64,000 nt of DNA from Pseudomonas flexibilis (GTDB lineage Bacteria; Pseudomonadota; Gammaproteobacteria; Pseudomonadales; Pseudomonadaceae): contig NZ_JRUD01000003.1 in assembly GCF_000802425.1 (NCBI RefSeq), positions 186,001 through 250,000 of the forward strand. Reading direction: 5' to 3'. The notes under the pieces are model-generated. The model searched no databases and was not told the DNA's origin. It saw only the letters and a program-made list of their open reading frames with translations. The translations under genes were made by a program, and so were the position numbers. Below are positions 9,621-18,598 of this stretch, one piece after another. Position 1 is the stretch's first letter; every line of letters starts with the position of its first letter.

Positions 9621-9669
9621 GAATCGCTGGCTTGACTGTTGTAGCGCCGCAAGGTGACGGATATTTGGC

Positions 9670-10158
9670 ATGGCAAAGTCTTTTAGGCTTGAGAACAAGA
9701 AGCTCCTCCTCATCATTCTCGGGGTGCTGACCCTCCTGCTGGCGATGGTCGCCGCGGTGGGCATTACCTGGTACGTCCTTACCTCCTCCAACGCGTCTAC
9801 CAGCCCGGATACCAAGCCGCTGTTCGTGAGCCGCGACCGCGGCGCGGTGTACGAAGAGCTCAAGGAACCCTTCGTCGTCAACTACAACGCCAATGGCCGC
9901 GCCCGCTACCTGCAGGTGAGCGTTTCCCTGCTCGGGCGCGACAAGAAGAGCATGGATGCGCTGCGCGAGCACCAGCCGCTGCTGCGCAACGAGCTGGTCA
10001 TGCTGCTTTCCGCGCAGAGCTTCGAGGCCATGCTCACCGCGCCCGGCAAGGAAGCGGTGCGCGTCCAGGCCACCGAGCGCGTCCAGGAGATCGCTCGCAA
10101 CCTGCTGGGCCAGCCGGTCGTCGAGCAGGTGCTGTTCACCAATTTCGTTTTGCAGTAG
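9670..10158 (+). CDS. fliL: Flagellar basal body-associated protein FliL
   Basis: FliL is a single-pass inner-membrane protein that rings the stator units and supports torque under load. The 162-residue product has a basic N-terminus (MAKSFRLENKKL), one membrane helix at about residues 11-37 (LLLIILGVLTLLLAMVAAVG) and a periplasmic SPFH-like domain with the conserved Y-NANGRARYLQVSVSLL region. It is the first gene of the sigma-54 unit starting at 9604 and is followed 10 bases later by fliM. Confidence 0.93.
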   Translation: MAKSFRLENKKLLLIILGVLTLLLAMVAAVGITWYVLTSSNASTSPDTKPLFVSRDRGAVYEELKEPFVVNYNANGRARYLQVSVSLLGRDKKSMDALREHQPLLRNELVMLLSAQSFEAMLTAPGKEAVRVQATERVQEIARNLLGQPVVEQVLFTNFVLQ

Positions 10159-10167
10159 GACCCTTCC

Positions 10168-11136
10168 ATGGCCACAGACCTGCTGTCACAGGATGAGATC
10201 GACGCGCTGCTGCACGGCGTCGATGACGGACTCGTCTCCGTCGAGGAAACCGCCAGCCCCAACGGGGTCAAGAGCTACGACCTGACCAGCCAGGACCGCA
10301 TCGTCCGCGGTCGCATGCCAACCCTGGAAATGGTCAACGAGCGCTTCGCCCGCTACACCCGCGTCAGCATGTTCAACCTGCTGCGTCGCTCCGCCGACGT
10401 CGCCGTCGGTGGCGTGCAGGTGATGAAGTTCGGCGAGTACGTGCATTCGCTGTACGTGCCCACCAGCCTCAACCTGGTGAAGATGCGCCCGCTGCGCGGT
10501 GTGGCGCTGTTCATCCTCGATTCGCGACTGGTGTTCAAGCTGGTCGACAACTTCTTCGGCGGCGACGGCCGTCACGCCAAGATCGAAGGCCGCGAGTTCA
10601 CCCCCACCGAGCTGCGTGTGGTGCGCATGGTGCTCGACCAGGCGTTCGTCGACCTCAAGGAAGCCTGGAACGCGCTGATGGAGGTGGACTTCGAGTACCT
10701 CAATTCCGAGGTCAACCCGGCCATCGCCAACATCGTCAGTCCCAGCGAAGTGGTGGTGGTCTCCACCTTCCACATCGAACTGGACGGCGGCGGCGGGGAC
10801 CTGCACGTGACCCTGCCGTACTCGATGCTCGAGCCGATCCGCGAGATGCTCGACGCCGGCTTCAAGTCCGATGTCGGCGACCAGGACGAGCGCTGGTCCA
10901 AGGCCCTGCGCGAGGACATCCTGGACGTACAGGTGCCGCTGGACGCCATCGTGGCGCGTCGCCAGCTGCGCGTGCGCGACATCCTCTACATGCAGCCCGG
11001 GGACGTGATTCCCGTCGAGCTGCCTGAGCAGATGCTGCTCAAGGCCAACGGCGTGCCGACCTTCGAAGTGAAGCTCGGCTCCCACAAGGACATGCTGGCC
11101 CTGCAGGTAATGGGGCCGCTGGAACGCAATCGCTGA
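10168..11136 (+). CDS. fliM: Flagellar motor switch protein FliM
   Basis: FliM is the C-ring protein that binds phosphorylated CheY and sets rotation direction. The 322 residues start with the CheY-binding peptide LLSQDEIDALLHGVDDG (residues 4-20). A CheC-like middle domain and a C-terminal SpoA domain (about 250-320) with RVRDILYMQPGDVIP follow. Length, motifs and position are all standard. Confidence 0.97.
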   Translation: MATDLLSQDEIDALLHGVDDGLVSVEETASPNGVKSYDLTSQDRIVRGRMPTLEMVNERFARYTRVSMFNLLRRSADVAVGGVQVMKFGEYVHSLYVPTSLNLVKMRPLRGVALFILDSRLVFKLVDNFFGGDGRHAKIEGREFTPTELRVVRMVLDQAFVDLKEAWNALMEVDFEYLNSEVNPAIANIVSPSEVVVVSTFHIELDGGGGDLHVTLPYSMLEPIREMLDAGFKSDVGDQDERWSKALREDILDVQVPLDAIVARRQLRVRDILYMQPGDVIPVELPEQMLLKANGVPTFEVKLGSHKDMLALQVMGPLERNR

Positions 11137-11208
11137 GGCAACTCTTTTCCGCTCGGACCTTCCGCCGCGTGCGGAACGTTCGGCCAGACAGTCAGCTGAG
11201 GACACGCA

Positions 11209-11643
11209 ATGTCAAACAACACCCCGAAGTCTCCCGAGGAACAGGCCGCCGAATGGGCCGCCGCCCTGGAAGAGGGTGACAACCAGAACGCGATCGACGA
11301 GCTGCTGGCCGAAGGCCCGGCGCGTGCGCCCATGGAACAGTTCCCCACGCCGGCCAAGGGCGAGCCGGTGCACGGCCTGGAAGGCCCGAACCTGGACGTG
11401 ATCCTGGATATCCCGGTGACCATTTCCATGGAAGTGGGCAACACCAGCATCAGCATTCGCAACCTGCTGCAGCTCAACCAGGGCTCGGTGATCGAGCTGG
11501 ACCGCCTCGCCGGCGAGCCGCTGGACGTGCTGGTCAACGGCACCCTGATCGCCCACGGCGAAGTGGTGGTGGTCAACGAGAAGTTCGGTATCCGCCTGAC
11601 CGACGTGATCAGCCCCACCGAGCGCATCCGGAAGCTGCGCTGA
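11209..11643 (+). CDS. fliN: Flagellar motor switch protein FliN
   Basis: FliN completes the C ring and helps dock export cargo. The 144-residue protein has an acidic variable N-terminal half and a C-terminal SpoA domain (about residues 62-140), with VTISMEVGNTSISIRNLLQL and VNEKFGIRLTDVISPTERI. It begins 72 bases after fliM, and its stop overlaps the fliO start (TGATG at 11641-11645). Confidence 0.95.
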   Translation: MSNNTPKSPEEQAAEWAAALEEGDNQNAIDELLAEGPARAPMEQFPTPAKGEPVHGLEGPNLDVILDIPVTISMEVGNTSISIRNLLQLNQGSVIELDRLAGEPLDVLVNGTLIAHGEVVVVNEKFGIRLTDVISPTERIRKLR

Positions 11644-12065
11644 TGCGCCGCCTGATCCTGGCGCCGCTGCTGCTGGCCGGCGAAGCCGTCGCCGCCACGC
11701 CGGGACCGTCCACCGAGGGCATGGTCGACCAGCTGGTCCAGCTGGTGCTCGGCCTGGGCCTGGTGGTCGGCCTGATCTTCGGCCTGGCCTGGCTGCTGCG
11801 GCGCATGCAGAACCAGGCCGGGCCGCGCGGCAACCAGGCCATCCAGCTGCTGGCCAGCCAGTCGCTGGGCACCCGCGAGCGGCTGCTGCTGGTGCAGGTC
11901 GGCGAGGAACAGGTGCTGCTCGGCCTCACCGCCGGCCGCATCACCCCGCTGCATGTGCTCAAGCAGCCGGTGGTGCTGCCCGCCACGAACACCGCCACCC
12001 CGGAATTTGCCCGCCGCCTGCAGGACCTGCTCGGCCGCGACAAGACCCCGCCCGCCGAGCACTGA
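11643..12065 (+). CDS. fliO: Flagellar biosynthetic protein FliO
   Basis: FliO is a small bitopic membrane protein that helps FliP form the export-gate core. The 140 residues hold a signal-like N-terminus ([20 protein letters not shown]), one strong membrane helix at about residues 32-54 ([19 protein letters not shown]) and a cytoplasmic domain with [20 protein letters not shown], the conserved FliO motif. Its start overlaps the fliN stop. Confidence 0.92.
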   Translation: MRRLILAPLLLAGEAVAATPGPSTEGMVDQLVQLVLGLGLVVGLIFGLAWLLRRMQNQAGPRGNQAIQLLASQSLGTRERLLLVQVGEEQVLLGLTAGRITPLHVLKQPVVLPATNTATPEFARRLQDLLGRDKTPPAEH

Positions 12066-12069
12066 CCCG

Positions 12070-12867
12070 ATGAACGCGACCGCCCTTGCCCCGTTGATGT
12101 CCGCCCGCGCCTGGCTGGTGCTGGCGGGCGTGCTGCTGTGGCTGCTGGCCGGCCCGGCCATGGCGCAGCAGGCGGCCGGCGATCCGTTGGGCATCAAGGC
12201 CATCACCCTGACCACCAACCCGGACGGCGAGCAGGAGTACTCGGTCAGCCTGCAGATCCTGCTGATCATGACGGCGCTGAGCTTCATCCCGGCGTTCGTC
12301 ATGCTGATGACCAGCTTCACGCGGATCATCATCGTGTTCTCCATCCTGCGTCAGGCGCTGGGCCTGCAGTCCACGCCGTCCAACCAGATCCTGCTCGGCC
12401 TGGCGCTGTTCCTCACGCTGTTCATCATGGCGCCGGTGTTCGAGAAGGTGAACGAGCAGGCGCTGCAGCCGTACCTGAACGAGCAGATCGGCGCCCGTGA
12501 AGCCATCAGCCGGGCCGAGGTGCCGCTCAAGGACTTCATGCTGGCGCAGACCCGTGAGAGCGACCTGGACCTGTTCATGCGGCTGTCCAAGCGCACCGAC
12601 ATCGCCACCCCGGCCGACACGCCGCTGACCATCCTGGTGCCGGCGTTCGTCACCTCCGAGCTGAAGACCGCCTTCCAGATCGGCTTCATGATCTTCATCC
12701 CGTTCCTGATCATCGACCTGGTGGTGGCCAGTATCCTGATGGCCATGGGTATGATGATGCTCTCGCCGCTGATCATCTCGCTGCCGTTCAAGATCATGCT
12801 GTTCGTGCTCATCGATGGCTGGAGCCTGATCATGGGCACCCTGGCCGCCAGTTTCGGGACGTTATAG
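12070..12867 (+). CDS. fliP: Flagellar export gate protein FliP
   Basis: FliP forms the pentameric core of the export gate in the inner membrane with FliQ and FliR. I choose ATG 12070, four bases after the fliO stop, giving 265 residues with a signal peptide ([19 protein letters not shown]). Four membrane segments and the conserved runs [19 protein letters not shown] and [20 protein letters not shown] are present. An upstream extension to 11953 would run inside fliO and is unlikely. Confidence 0.95.
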   Translation: MNATALAPLMSARAWLVLAGVLLWLLAGPAMAQQAAGDPLGIKAITLTTNPDGEQEYSVSLQILLIMTALSFIPAFVMLMTSFTRIIIVFSILRQALGLQSTPSNQILLGLALFLTLFIMAPVFEKVNEQALQPYLNEQIGAREAISRAEVPLKDFMLAQTRESDLDLFMRLSKRTDIATPADTPLTILVPAFVTSELKTAFQIGFMIFIPFLIIDLVVASILMAMGMMMLSPLIISLPFKIMLFVLIDGWSLIMGTLAASFGTL

Positions 12868-12869
12868 CC

Positions 12870-13139
12870 ATGACCCCTGAAGTCGCCGTCGACCTGTTCC
12901 GCAGCGCCCTGTGGCTGACCGCCGTGACGGTGGCCATCCTGGTGGTGCCCAGCCTGATCGCCGGTCTGATCGTCGCGGTGTTCCAGGCCGCCACGCAGAT
13001 CAACGAGCAGACCCTGAGCTTCCTGCCACGCCTGATGGTGATGCTGGTGACGCTGATGTGGGCCGGCCCCTGGCTGGTGCGCCAGTGGCTGGAGTACACC
13101 GAGACGCTGGTGCACAACATCCCGTTTGTCATTGGGTGA
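12870..13139 (+). CDS. fliQ: Flagellar export gate protein FliQ
   Basis: FliQ is the 89-residue, two-helix export-gate subunit. The protein starts MTPEVAVDLF and has membrane hairpins at about residues 15-40 and 52-75, with the conserved GLIVAVFQAATQINEQTLSF stretch. It starts two bases after fliP, and fliR follows after six bases. Confidence 0.95.
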   Translation: MTPEVAVDLFRSALWLTAVTVAILVVPSLIAGLIVAVFQAATQINEQTLSFLPRLMVMLVTLMWAGPWLVRQWLEYTETLVHNIPFVIG

Positions 13140-13145
13140 TGCGCA

Positions 13146-13922
13146 GTGCTTGAGCTGACCGACGCACAGATCGGCGGCTGGGTCAGCGCCTTCCTGCTGC
13201 CGCTGTTCCGCATTGGCGCACTGCTGATGGTCATGCCGGTGTTCGGCGGCAACCTGGTGCCGGTGCGCGTGCGCCTGTACCTGGCGCTTGCCATCACCCT
13301 GCTGCTGTCGCCCAACCTGCCGCCGATGCCCGAGGTGGATGCGCTTAACCTGCGCATGATGCTGCTGATCGCTGAGCAGATCCTCATCGGCGCGGTGCTC
13401 GGCTTCCTCCTGCAGCTGTTCTTCCAGATCTTCGTGGTGCTCGGCCAGTTCGTCTCCATGCAGATGGGCCTGGGCTACGCCTCGATGATGGACCCGGCCA
13501 TGGGCGTTTCGGTGCCGCTGCTCGGCCAGTTCCTGCTCAACATGGCGACCCTGATGTTCCTGGCCATGAACGGCCACCTGGTGGTGTTCGAGGTGCTGGC
13601 CGAGAGCTTCATCACCCTGCCGGTGGGCAGCGGCTTCCTGGTCGAACACTACCGCGAGATCGCCGGCAAGCTCACCTGGGTGCTCGGCGCCGCGGTGCTG
13701 ATCGCCCTGCCGGCGGTCACCGCACTGCTGGTGATCAACATGGCCTTCGGCGTCATGGCCCGCGCCGCGCCGCAGCTGAACATCTTCGCCATCGGTTTCC
13801 CGCTCACCCTGGTGATGGGCATGATCATCTTCTGGCTCAGCCAGGCCGACATCCTGGCGCATTTCCAGGCACTCACCGTCGAGGCCCTGCAACTGCTGCG
13901 CGACTTCGCGCACGCGAGGTAA
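13146..13922 (+). CDS. fliR: Flagellar export gate protein FliR
   Basis: FliR closes the FliPQR export gate as a FliP-FliQ-like fold. The 258-residue protein has six or so membrane segments and the conserved RIGALLMVMPVFG and GLGYASMMDPAMG motifs. The start codon is GTG at 13146, preceded by only a weak ribosome site, so coupling to fliQ is likely. flhB follows three bases after the stop. Confidence 0.95.
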   Translation: MLELTDAQIGGWVSAFLLPLFRIGALLMVMPVFGGNLVPVRVRLYLALAITLLLSPNLPPMPEVDALNLRMMLLIAEQILIGAVLGFLLQLFFQIFVVLGQFVSMQMGLGYASMMDPAMGVSVPLLGQFLLNMATLMFLAMNGHLVVFEVLAESFITLPVGSGFLVEHYREIAGKLTWVLGAAVLIALPAVTALLVINMAFGVMARAAPQLNIFAIGFPLTLVMGMIIFWLSQADILAHFQALTVEALQLLRDFAHAR

Positions 13923-13925
13923 TCC

Positions 13926-15062
13926 ATGGCCGAGAACGAAAACGGCGCGGACAAGAGCGAACAGCCCACAGAGAAACGGCTCAGTGACGCCCGCAAGAAA
14001 GGTCAGATAGCCCGTTCCAAGGAACTCAACACCCTGGTGGTGATGCTGGCCGGCGCCGGCGGCCTGATGGCGTTCGGCGCCAGCCTGGGGCTGGGCATCC
14101 TGGATGTGATGAACGGCAGCTTCAGCGTCCGCCGCGACAGCCTCTACCACACCGACAGCATGGTCCTGTTGCTGCTCACCGCCGGCGAGCATGCGCTGAT
14201 GTCCTTGCTGCCGCTGCTGATCCTGCTGCTGCTGGCCTCCATCGTCGGCCCGGTGATGCTCGGCGGCTTCCTGTTCTCCACCGAATCGCTGATGCCCAAG
14301 TTCAGCCGCATGAACCCCTTGTCCGGCCTCAAGCGCATGTTCTCCAAGACGTCGCTGGTGGAGCTGTTCAAGGCGATCGGCAAGTTCCTGGTGGTGCTGG
14401 CGGTGGCGCTGGTGGTGCTCAACCTCTACCAGGACGACATCCTGGCCCTGGCCCACCAGCCGCTGGAGGCCGCCATCCTCAACACCATCCTGATCGTCGG
14501 CTGGTGCGCGCTGTGGTTGTCCCTGGGGCTGATCTTCATCGCCCTGATCGACGTGCCGTACCAGATCTGGGACCACACCCAGAAGATGATGATGACCAAG
14601 CAGGAAGTGCGCGACGAATACAAGGACAGCGAAGGCAAGCCGGAAGTGAAGTCGCGCATCCGCCAGCTGCAGCGCGAGATCTCCCAGCGCCGCATGATGG
14701 CCGAAGTGCCCAAGGCCGACGTGATCATCACCAACCCGACGCACTTCGCCGTGGCCCTCAAGTACGACGAATCCCAGGCCGGCGCGCCGCTGCTGCTGGC
14801 CAAGGGCGTCGACCAGATCGCCCTGAAGATTCGCGAGATCGGTAACGAGCACAAGGTGACCGTGGTGGAATCCCCGGCCCTGGCGCGAGCGGTGTACTAC
14901 TCCACCGAACTGGAACAGGAGATTCCCGCCGGACTCTACATGGCCGTGGCCCAGGTGCTGGCCTACGTCTACCAGATCCGCCAGCACCAGGCGGGGCAGG
15001 GCAAGAAGCCCGGCCCGCTGCCCGACCTGCCCATTCCGGACGAGCTGCGCCGGGACAATTGA
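13926..15062 (+). CDS. flhB: Flagellar export switch protein FlhB
   Basis: FlhB wraps the FliPQR gate and switches substrate class after autocleavage in its cytoplasmic domain. The N-terminus has the charged EKSEQPTEKRLSDARKKGQI-type motif. Four membrane segments follow, then the autocleavage motif NPTH at about residue 268 (IITNPTHFAVALKYD). The 378 residues are standard. flhA, which follows closely in many Pseudomonas, is absent here; a tRNA-Arg and a genomic island come next. Confidence 0.96.
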   Translation: MAENENGADKSEQPTEKRLSDARKKGQIARSKELNTLVVMLAGAGGLMAFGASLGLGILDVMNGSFSVRRDSLYHTDSMVLLLLTAGEHALMSLLPLLILLLLASIVGPVMLGGFLFSTESLMPKFSRMNPLSGLKRMFSKTSLVELFKAIGKFLVVLAVALVVLNLYQDDILALAHQPLEAAILNTILIVGWCALWLSLGLIFIALIDVPYQIWDHTQKMMMTKQEVRDEYKDSEGKPEVKSRIRQLQREISQRRMMAEVPKADVIITNPTHFAVALKYDESQAGAPLLLAKGVDQIALKIREIGNEHKVTVVESPALARAVYYSTELEQEIPAGLYMAVAQVLAYVYQIRQHQAGQGKKPGPLPDLPIPDELRRDN

Positions 15063-15127
15063 GGCATGACAAACCGCCGGCGGCTGGGTAACATTCCGCC
15101 CGCCGCGCAACCCGGCACCCCTCCCGA

Positions 15128-15202
15128 GTCCCCTTAGTTCAACGGATAGAATAAGCCCCTCCTAAGGGCTAGATGCTGGTTCGATTCCAGCAGGGGACGC
15201 CA
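15128..15202 (+). tRNA. tRNA-Arg (anticodon CCT)
   Basis: A full cloverleaf can be drawn: acceptor GTCCCCT/AGGGGAC, D arm GTTC/GAAT, anticodon stem AGCCC/GGGCT with loop CTCCTAA (anticodon CCT), T arm GCTGG/CCAGC with loop TTCGATT, discriminator G and encoded CCA. It is the integration target of the island that follows, and the tRNA itself remains complete. Confidence 0.93.
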
Positions 15203-15312
15203 TCAGCTCTTCCGCTGACTTCCACCGACTGCCGCTCAACCGCTCTAAATCGCTGCTTTCAAGCAAAAAAGCGAATTTATGGGCTTCAGTTTTCCAGTCG
15301 CTTCCAGAAATT
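15178..15312. repeat. Left attachment-site repeat (attL) of the island
   Basis: 135 bases beginning in the T arm of tRNA-Arg and running 110 bases past its CCA end recur at 24363-24497 in the same orientation. I count four mismatches: two in the T-arm bases, and one each near 15230 and 15280. The copies bound a ~9.2-kb segment that starts with an integrase, as expected for tRNA-targeted islands. The repeat is longer than a normal crossover core, so the true core is probably only part of it. Confidence 0.85.
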
Positions 15313-15367
15313 ATAGGGGTACGTTTAGGGGTATTTCGCTCGGTTCGACAAATGAGGTCGTACCCCC

Positions 15368-16663
15368 ATGGCACGGAAAGTCGCCCCTCTGTCAGATGCG
15401 CAATGCCGCGCAGCCAAGCCCCTGAACAAGGAATACAAGCTCTTCGATGGCAATGGCCTTTACCTGTTGGTCAAGGTTAATGGCTCGCGCATCTGGCGAT
15501 ACAAGTACACCAAGCCCGATGGCAGGGAAGGGCTGACGTCGTTCGGTCACTACCCAGGGATCACCCTGGCCATGGCCCGCAAGCAGCGCGACGAAGCACG
15601 GCTCCTTCTGCTCCAGGGGCGTGATCCCATTCAGCAGAAGCTGGTGACGCGCAGGGACGCGGAGAATGCCCGCCGCACCTTCGAGGCGGTTGCCCTCAAC
15701 TGGCACCGGGAGATGTCGCGCAAGTGGACGCCTCAGTACTCCGGTGATGTGCTAGTCCGCCTTCGGGACTACCTGTTCCCCGTGCTCGGGCACCGCGCCA
15801 TTGCTGAGCTGGATACCAGCGATTTGCTGGTTCCGGTGGAGATGGCTAAGAAGCGTGGCACCTACACGGTGGCCCGCCGGCTCCAGCAGTACATGCAATG
15901 CATCATGCGGGACGCCAAGCGCGCCCGATTGATCGACTCCAATCCCGCGCTGGACTTGGTCGGCGCCGTCAAACCCCAGAAGGTTACCCACCGCCCCGCA
16001 CTGTCGCCTCAGGAGCTACCGGAGCTGCTCGCGCGCATAGACGCCTACCGTGGCAACGAGATAACCCGTATCGCCGTACTCCTGAAGTTGCACATGTTCG
16101 TGCGCTCCAGCGAGCTGCGCTTCGCCCGTTGGCATGAGATCGATTTCGACCGTGCCTTGTGGGAGATCCCGGATACCCGCAAGGCCATTCCCGGTGTGCG
16201 ATTCTCGACCCGAGGCACCAAGATGGTGGGTGACATTCACCTCGTACCCCTATCGCCCCAGGTACTGGCGCTGCTCAAGCGCCTGAAGGCCATCAGCGGG
16301 CGTCAGACGCTGCTGTTTCCCGGCGAGCGGGAAGCCAGCCGGCCCATGTCGGAAAACACCATCAACAAGGCCCTGCGCATCATGGGCTACGACACCCGCA
16401 CCGAACTCTGCGGCCACGGCTTTCGTACCATGGCCTGCAGTGCCCTGGTTGAGTCAGGCTTGTGGTCGCCCGAAGCCATCGAGCGGCAGATGAGTCACCG
16501 TGAACGCAACAGCGTCCGCGCCGCCTACATCCACAAGGCCGAGTTCATCGAGCAACGCCGGCTGATCATGGATTGGTGGAGCAATTACCTGGATGCCAAT
16601 CGTGGTGGGCAGGTGTCGCCGTATGACTTTGCAAGGCGACAAGGCGGACGGTCGTGCGGTTGA
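15368..16663 (+). CDS. P4-type tyrosine recombinase (island integrase)
   Basis: Site-specific recombinase expected to integrate and excise the island at the tRNA-Arg 3' end. The 431-residue protein has the N-terminal DUF4102/Arm-binding domain (residues 1-90; ends FGHYPGITLAMARKQRDEAR), a core-binding SAM-like domain (about 100-200) and a catalytic domain. Probable catalytic residues are R246 (FVRSSEL), H350-x-x-R353 (GHGFR), H377 (SHRER) and nucleophile Y387 (AAYIHKAEF). It points away from the tRNA and starts 165 bases after it, the usual arrangement. A GGGGTACG/CGTACCCC inverted pair (15315-15322, 15358-15365) just before the start may be an operator or arm site. Confidence 0.95.
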   Translation: MARKVAPLSDAQCRAAKPLNKEYKLFDGNGLYLLVKVNGSRIWRYKYTKPDGREGLTSFGHYPGITLAMARKQRDEARLLLLQGRDPIQQKLVTRRDAENARRTFEAVALNWHREMSRKWTPQYSGDVLVRLRDYLFPVLGHRAIAELDTSDLLVPVEMAKKRGTYTVARRLQQYMQCIMRDAKRARLIDSNPALDLVGAVKPQKVTHRPALSPQELPELLARIDAYRGNEITRIAVLLKLHMFVRSSELRFARWHEIDFDRALWEIPDTRKAIPGVRFSTRGTKMVGDIHLVPLSPQVLALLKRLKAISGRQTLLFPGEREASRPMSENTINKALRIMGYDTRTELCGHGFRTMACSALVESGLWSPEAIERQMSHRERNSVRAAYIHKAEFIEQRRLIMDWWSNYLDANRGGQVSPYDFARRQGGRSCG

Positions 16664-16750
16664 GGCGTGGGTGAGCGGGCGGCACGCATTTGTGCGACGA
16701 TGGAAAGTGGTTTGAGCGTGATGGCAACGGAAAGTGCAATGGAGAGATTC

Positions 16751-17203
16751 ATGTTCAGTATTCAAGACTTAGACAGCCTGAAGAAGTTAGCTCAAATATT
16801 GCTTTGGCCATTGGCTGCGGCGGCGGTTTATGTGGAGTTTGGAGTTGTTGATATATGGGGGTTGCCGGAAAAATCATCGTTTTTCTATCTGCCTGGTTAT
16901 TATTGTGCATTTATTTTCCAAGTGGTGGCTGTGGCAGTAATAATTGAGGCAATTGATTGCGGTTTATCATATTTTGGTGAGTTTGTGTGGCAGTGGATTT
17001 TGCCAATATTTGGTGTTTGCTTATTAACGGTAGGAGTTCTTCCTCTCCATAATATTGGGCAGTCTGAGCCAGAGATCACTTTATCCCCTTTATGGTCATT
17101 TGCATGTTTGGCTTGGGGGTACAGAATTTTTCTTCCCGAAAAAGAAGGTAAGGCTGAAAATTCGAGTCGGCAAGACTCTCAAAGAAAAAGCACCTCCGCT
17201 TAA
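16751..17203 (+). CDS. Small AT-rich integral membrane protein, unknown function
   Basis: I do not recognise this family. About 150 residues with four likely membrane segments: near residues 10-30 (AQILLWPLAAAAVYVEFGVV), 42-65 (CAFIFQVVAVAVIIEAIDCG), 75-95 (QWILPIFGVCLLTVGVLPL) and 110-125. The charged C-terminal tail is EKEGKAENSSRQDSQRKSTSA. I choose ATG 16751 (GGAG six bases before); ATG 16739 is also possible. The gene is strikingly AT-rich compared with its neighbours and sits 31 bases before the PIN-like gene on the same strand. The two may be an operon, perhaps an effector/anchor pair; that is inference. Confidence 0.65.
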   Translation: MFSIQDLDSLKKLAQILLWPLAAAAVYVEFGVVDIWGLPEKSSFFYLPGYYCAFIFQVVAVAVIIEAIDCGLSYFGEFVWQWILPIFGVCLLTVGVLPLHNIGQSEPEITLSPLWSFACLAWGYRIFLPEKEGKAENSSRQDSQRKSTSA

Positions 17204-17234
17204 TTCGACTCCAAGAATTGGAAACTGCTAGGCA

Positions 17235-18107
17235 ATGCAAAATTATCTTCCGGCGCTGGTGCGAATGGCGCTTTCCCGGTACGGATCACGAATGGCTCGC
17301 GCTTTTGTCAGCGCGTCTACGCTTGTTGCACAGGCACGTTTCTCTAGAAAGCCACCGTTACGAGTACTCGTAGATAATACTGTCCTCTTTCATGCAATAA
17401 GTCATGAGACGGCTTGGATCTCCACTGGAAAGGCCAATTGGGGTGTGCATGAAATTGATACAGGATATAGCGCCAGAATTCCAGTGCGTGCGCCAAATGA
17501 CGAATCGCGGGAGTATAGGAACATCCAGTATCTTCCGGGAATCGCTCATCTGGCCCGGATTGGTAAGTTATCTCTGATGAGCTCAGGGGAGCTCTGGATT
17601 GAAAGATTTTATCAGCCTGCTGGTCGGTTTGATGGGTACGGTTACTTTGATCTTGATCTTTTCGACGATGTCGAGATTCCGCTGATTGACGAAGTGCCTG
17701 ATATGCAGATAGGACCATCTTGCTGGGGTCTCCCCAGTGTTGAGAAAATGCGTGAAGAACGGTTAAAAAAATCAACCGACCCCCTCTTTCAATCACTGGC
17801 CTCTCAGCTGGGGCCAAAAAACTCACAGGACGCTTGGCACATCAGAACAGCCGAGGTCAACGAAATGTTTTGCTTCCTAACAATGGATTTTAAGCTGCTG
17901 AAGACCCTGCAGGCACAGAGTAACACCGAGCCTGTGCAGTCTTTGAATACGAGAATCCTGACGCCAGAGCAACTGGGTAAGTACCTCGGTTTAGCGCCAG
18001 TAAATCCGGCCCTTCTCAGCTTTGACAGAGTTAGTTTCCCAACCCGCCCCGATTTGCACTGGCCAGACTCCAAGCGGCAAAAGCCCAAGCGAAGGGCAGA
18101 GAGATAA
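17235..18107 (+). CDS. PIN-like domain protein
   Basis: A 290-residue protein that reads like a PIN-fold nuclease. It has a strand ending in aspartate near residue 47 (RVLVDNTVLF), acidic residues in the middle, and late in the protein DAWHIRTAEVNEMFCFLTMD. That late segment matches the usual PIN pattern of an Asp in a helix followed by a hydrophobic strand ending T-x-D (D199 and D218). PIN domains are metal-dependent RNases found in toxins and in defence loci. The match is by pattern only. The N-terminal ~38 residues are basic and may be an added segment or a wrong start (ATG 17265 or 17295 are alternatives). Unlike a VapBC toxin it is long and has no small antitoxin beside it. Confidence 0.6.
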   Translation: MQNYLPALVRMALSRYGSRMARAFVSASTLVAQARFSRKPPLRVLVDNTVLFHAISHETAWISTGKANWGVHEIDTGYSARIPVRAPNDESREYRNIQYLPGIAHLARIGKLSLMSSGELWIERFYQPAGRFDGYGYFDLDLFDDVEIPLIDEVPDMQIGPSCWGLPSVEKMREERLKKSTDPLFQSLASQLGPKNSQDAWHIRTAEVNEMFCFLTMDFKLLKTLQAQSNTEPVQSLNTRILTPEQLGKYLGLAPVNPALLSFDRVSFPTRPDLHWPDSKRQKPKRRAER

Positions 18108-18117
18108 TAGTTAAGAG

Positions 18118-18409
18118 CATTGGCCAAATTGATGTCCGCTTTGGCTCGTAGCCGCCTTGACCCTCCGTTCCGCCAATGCTTTATTCCTCCATGCGAAACC
18201 GCCGTACCCATACGGCGTTCCCAGGTAGCCCGAACCTTCAAGGCTGCGAGCGGTGGTTCTTCCAAGTGCGATTCAGCACCCGGCGGCTCGCACGCTTGCC
18301 GTAGCCATTCGGCGAAAGATGCCTGTTCAATCCACCGGCGATTGCCGGTCCTTCTCCCAGCGCTTGCTGGCGCTCTTGCACGAACCGCCGTCTCTGTGGC
18401 TCCTTACAC
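18118..18409. repeat. Left copy of ~280-bp internal direct repeat
   Basis: This segment aligns with 22017-22295 in the same orientation at high identity. Examples are the block around GCTTTATTCCTCCATGCGAAA, the block CGAACCTTCAAGGCTGCG and the last ~110 bases, TGCCTGTTCAATCCACCGGCG through GCACGAACCGCCGTCTCTGTG. The left copy is longer near its start (about 17 extra bases) and has lost the second arm of the hairpin that ends the right copy. The two copies enclose the VPA1262-type gene and its small downstream frame. The stretch 18108-18403 has no convincing gene. Confidence 0.75.
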
Positions 18410-18598
18410 GTTAGACCGAAAGTCCTCGTCTTTAGGCCGCATGTTTACTGACGCTTCGCCAAAAGCTTTCAAGCATGTACCCGGTTTCGTACCTGGATTG
18501 CGATCCACGGTTATGGTTGCTATCGACCCAAAGATTTTAATCTTCGCCCAGCACTGAAAAGTGCACGAACCATTGACCTGCTGTTGTCCTCCAGCCAC
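18404..18598 (-). CDS. Possible small protein directly after the VPA1262-type gene
   Basis: A 64-codon frame starting GTG 18598, immediately after the TGA (18601-18599) of the large gene, ending just at the left direct repeat. The product (for example SCTFQCWAKIKIFGSIATITV) resembles nothing I know. TGA-GTG adjacency would allow coupled translation, but the frame may be fortuitous and there is no clear independent ribosome site. Treat as a weak candidate. Confidence 0.25.
   Translation of the reverse strand: MAGGQQQVNGSCTFQCWAKIKIFGSIATITVDRNPGTKPGTCLKAFGEASVNMRPKDEDFRSNV

Noticed and set aside
18410-18416. GTTAGAC next to the left direct repeat, resembling an integron attC core (GTTRRRY)
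   Set aside because: No matching RYYYAAC partner at attC spacing, no integrase of the integron type, and the right repeat copy lacks it.
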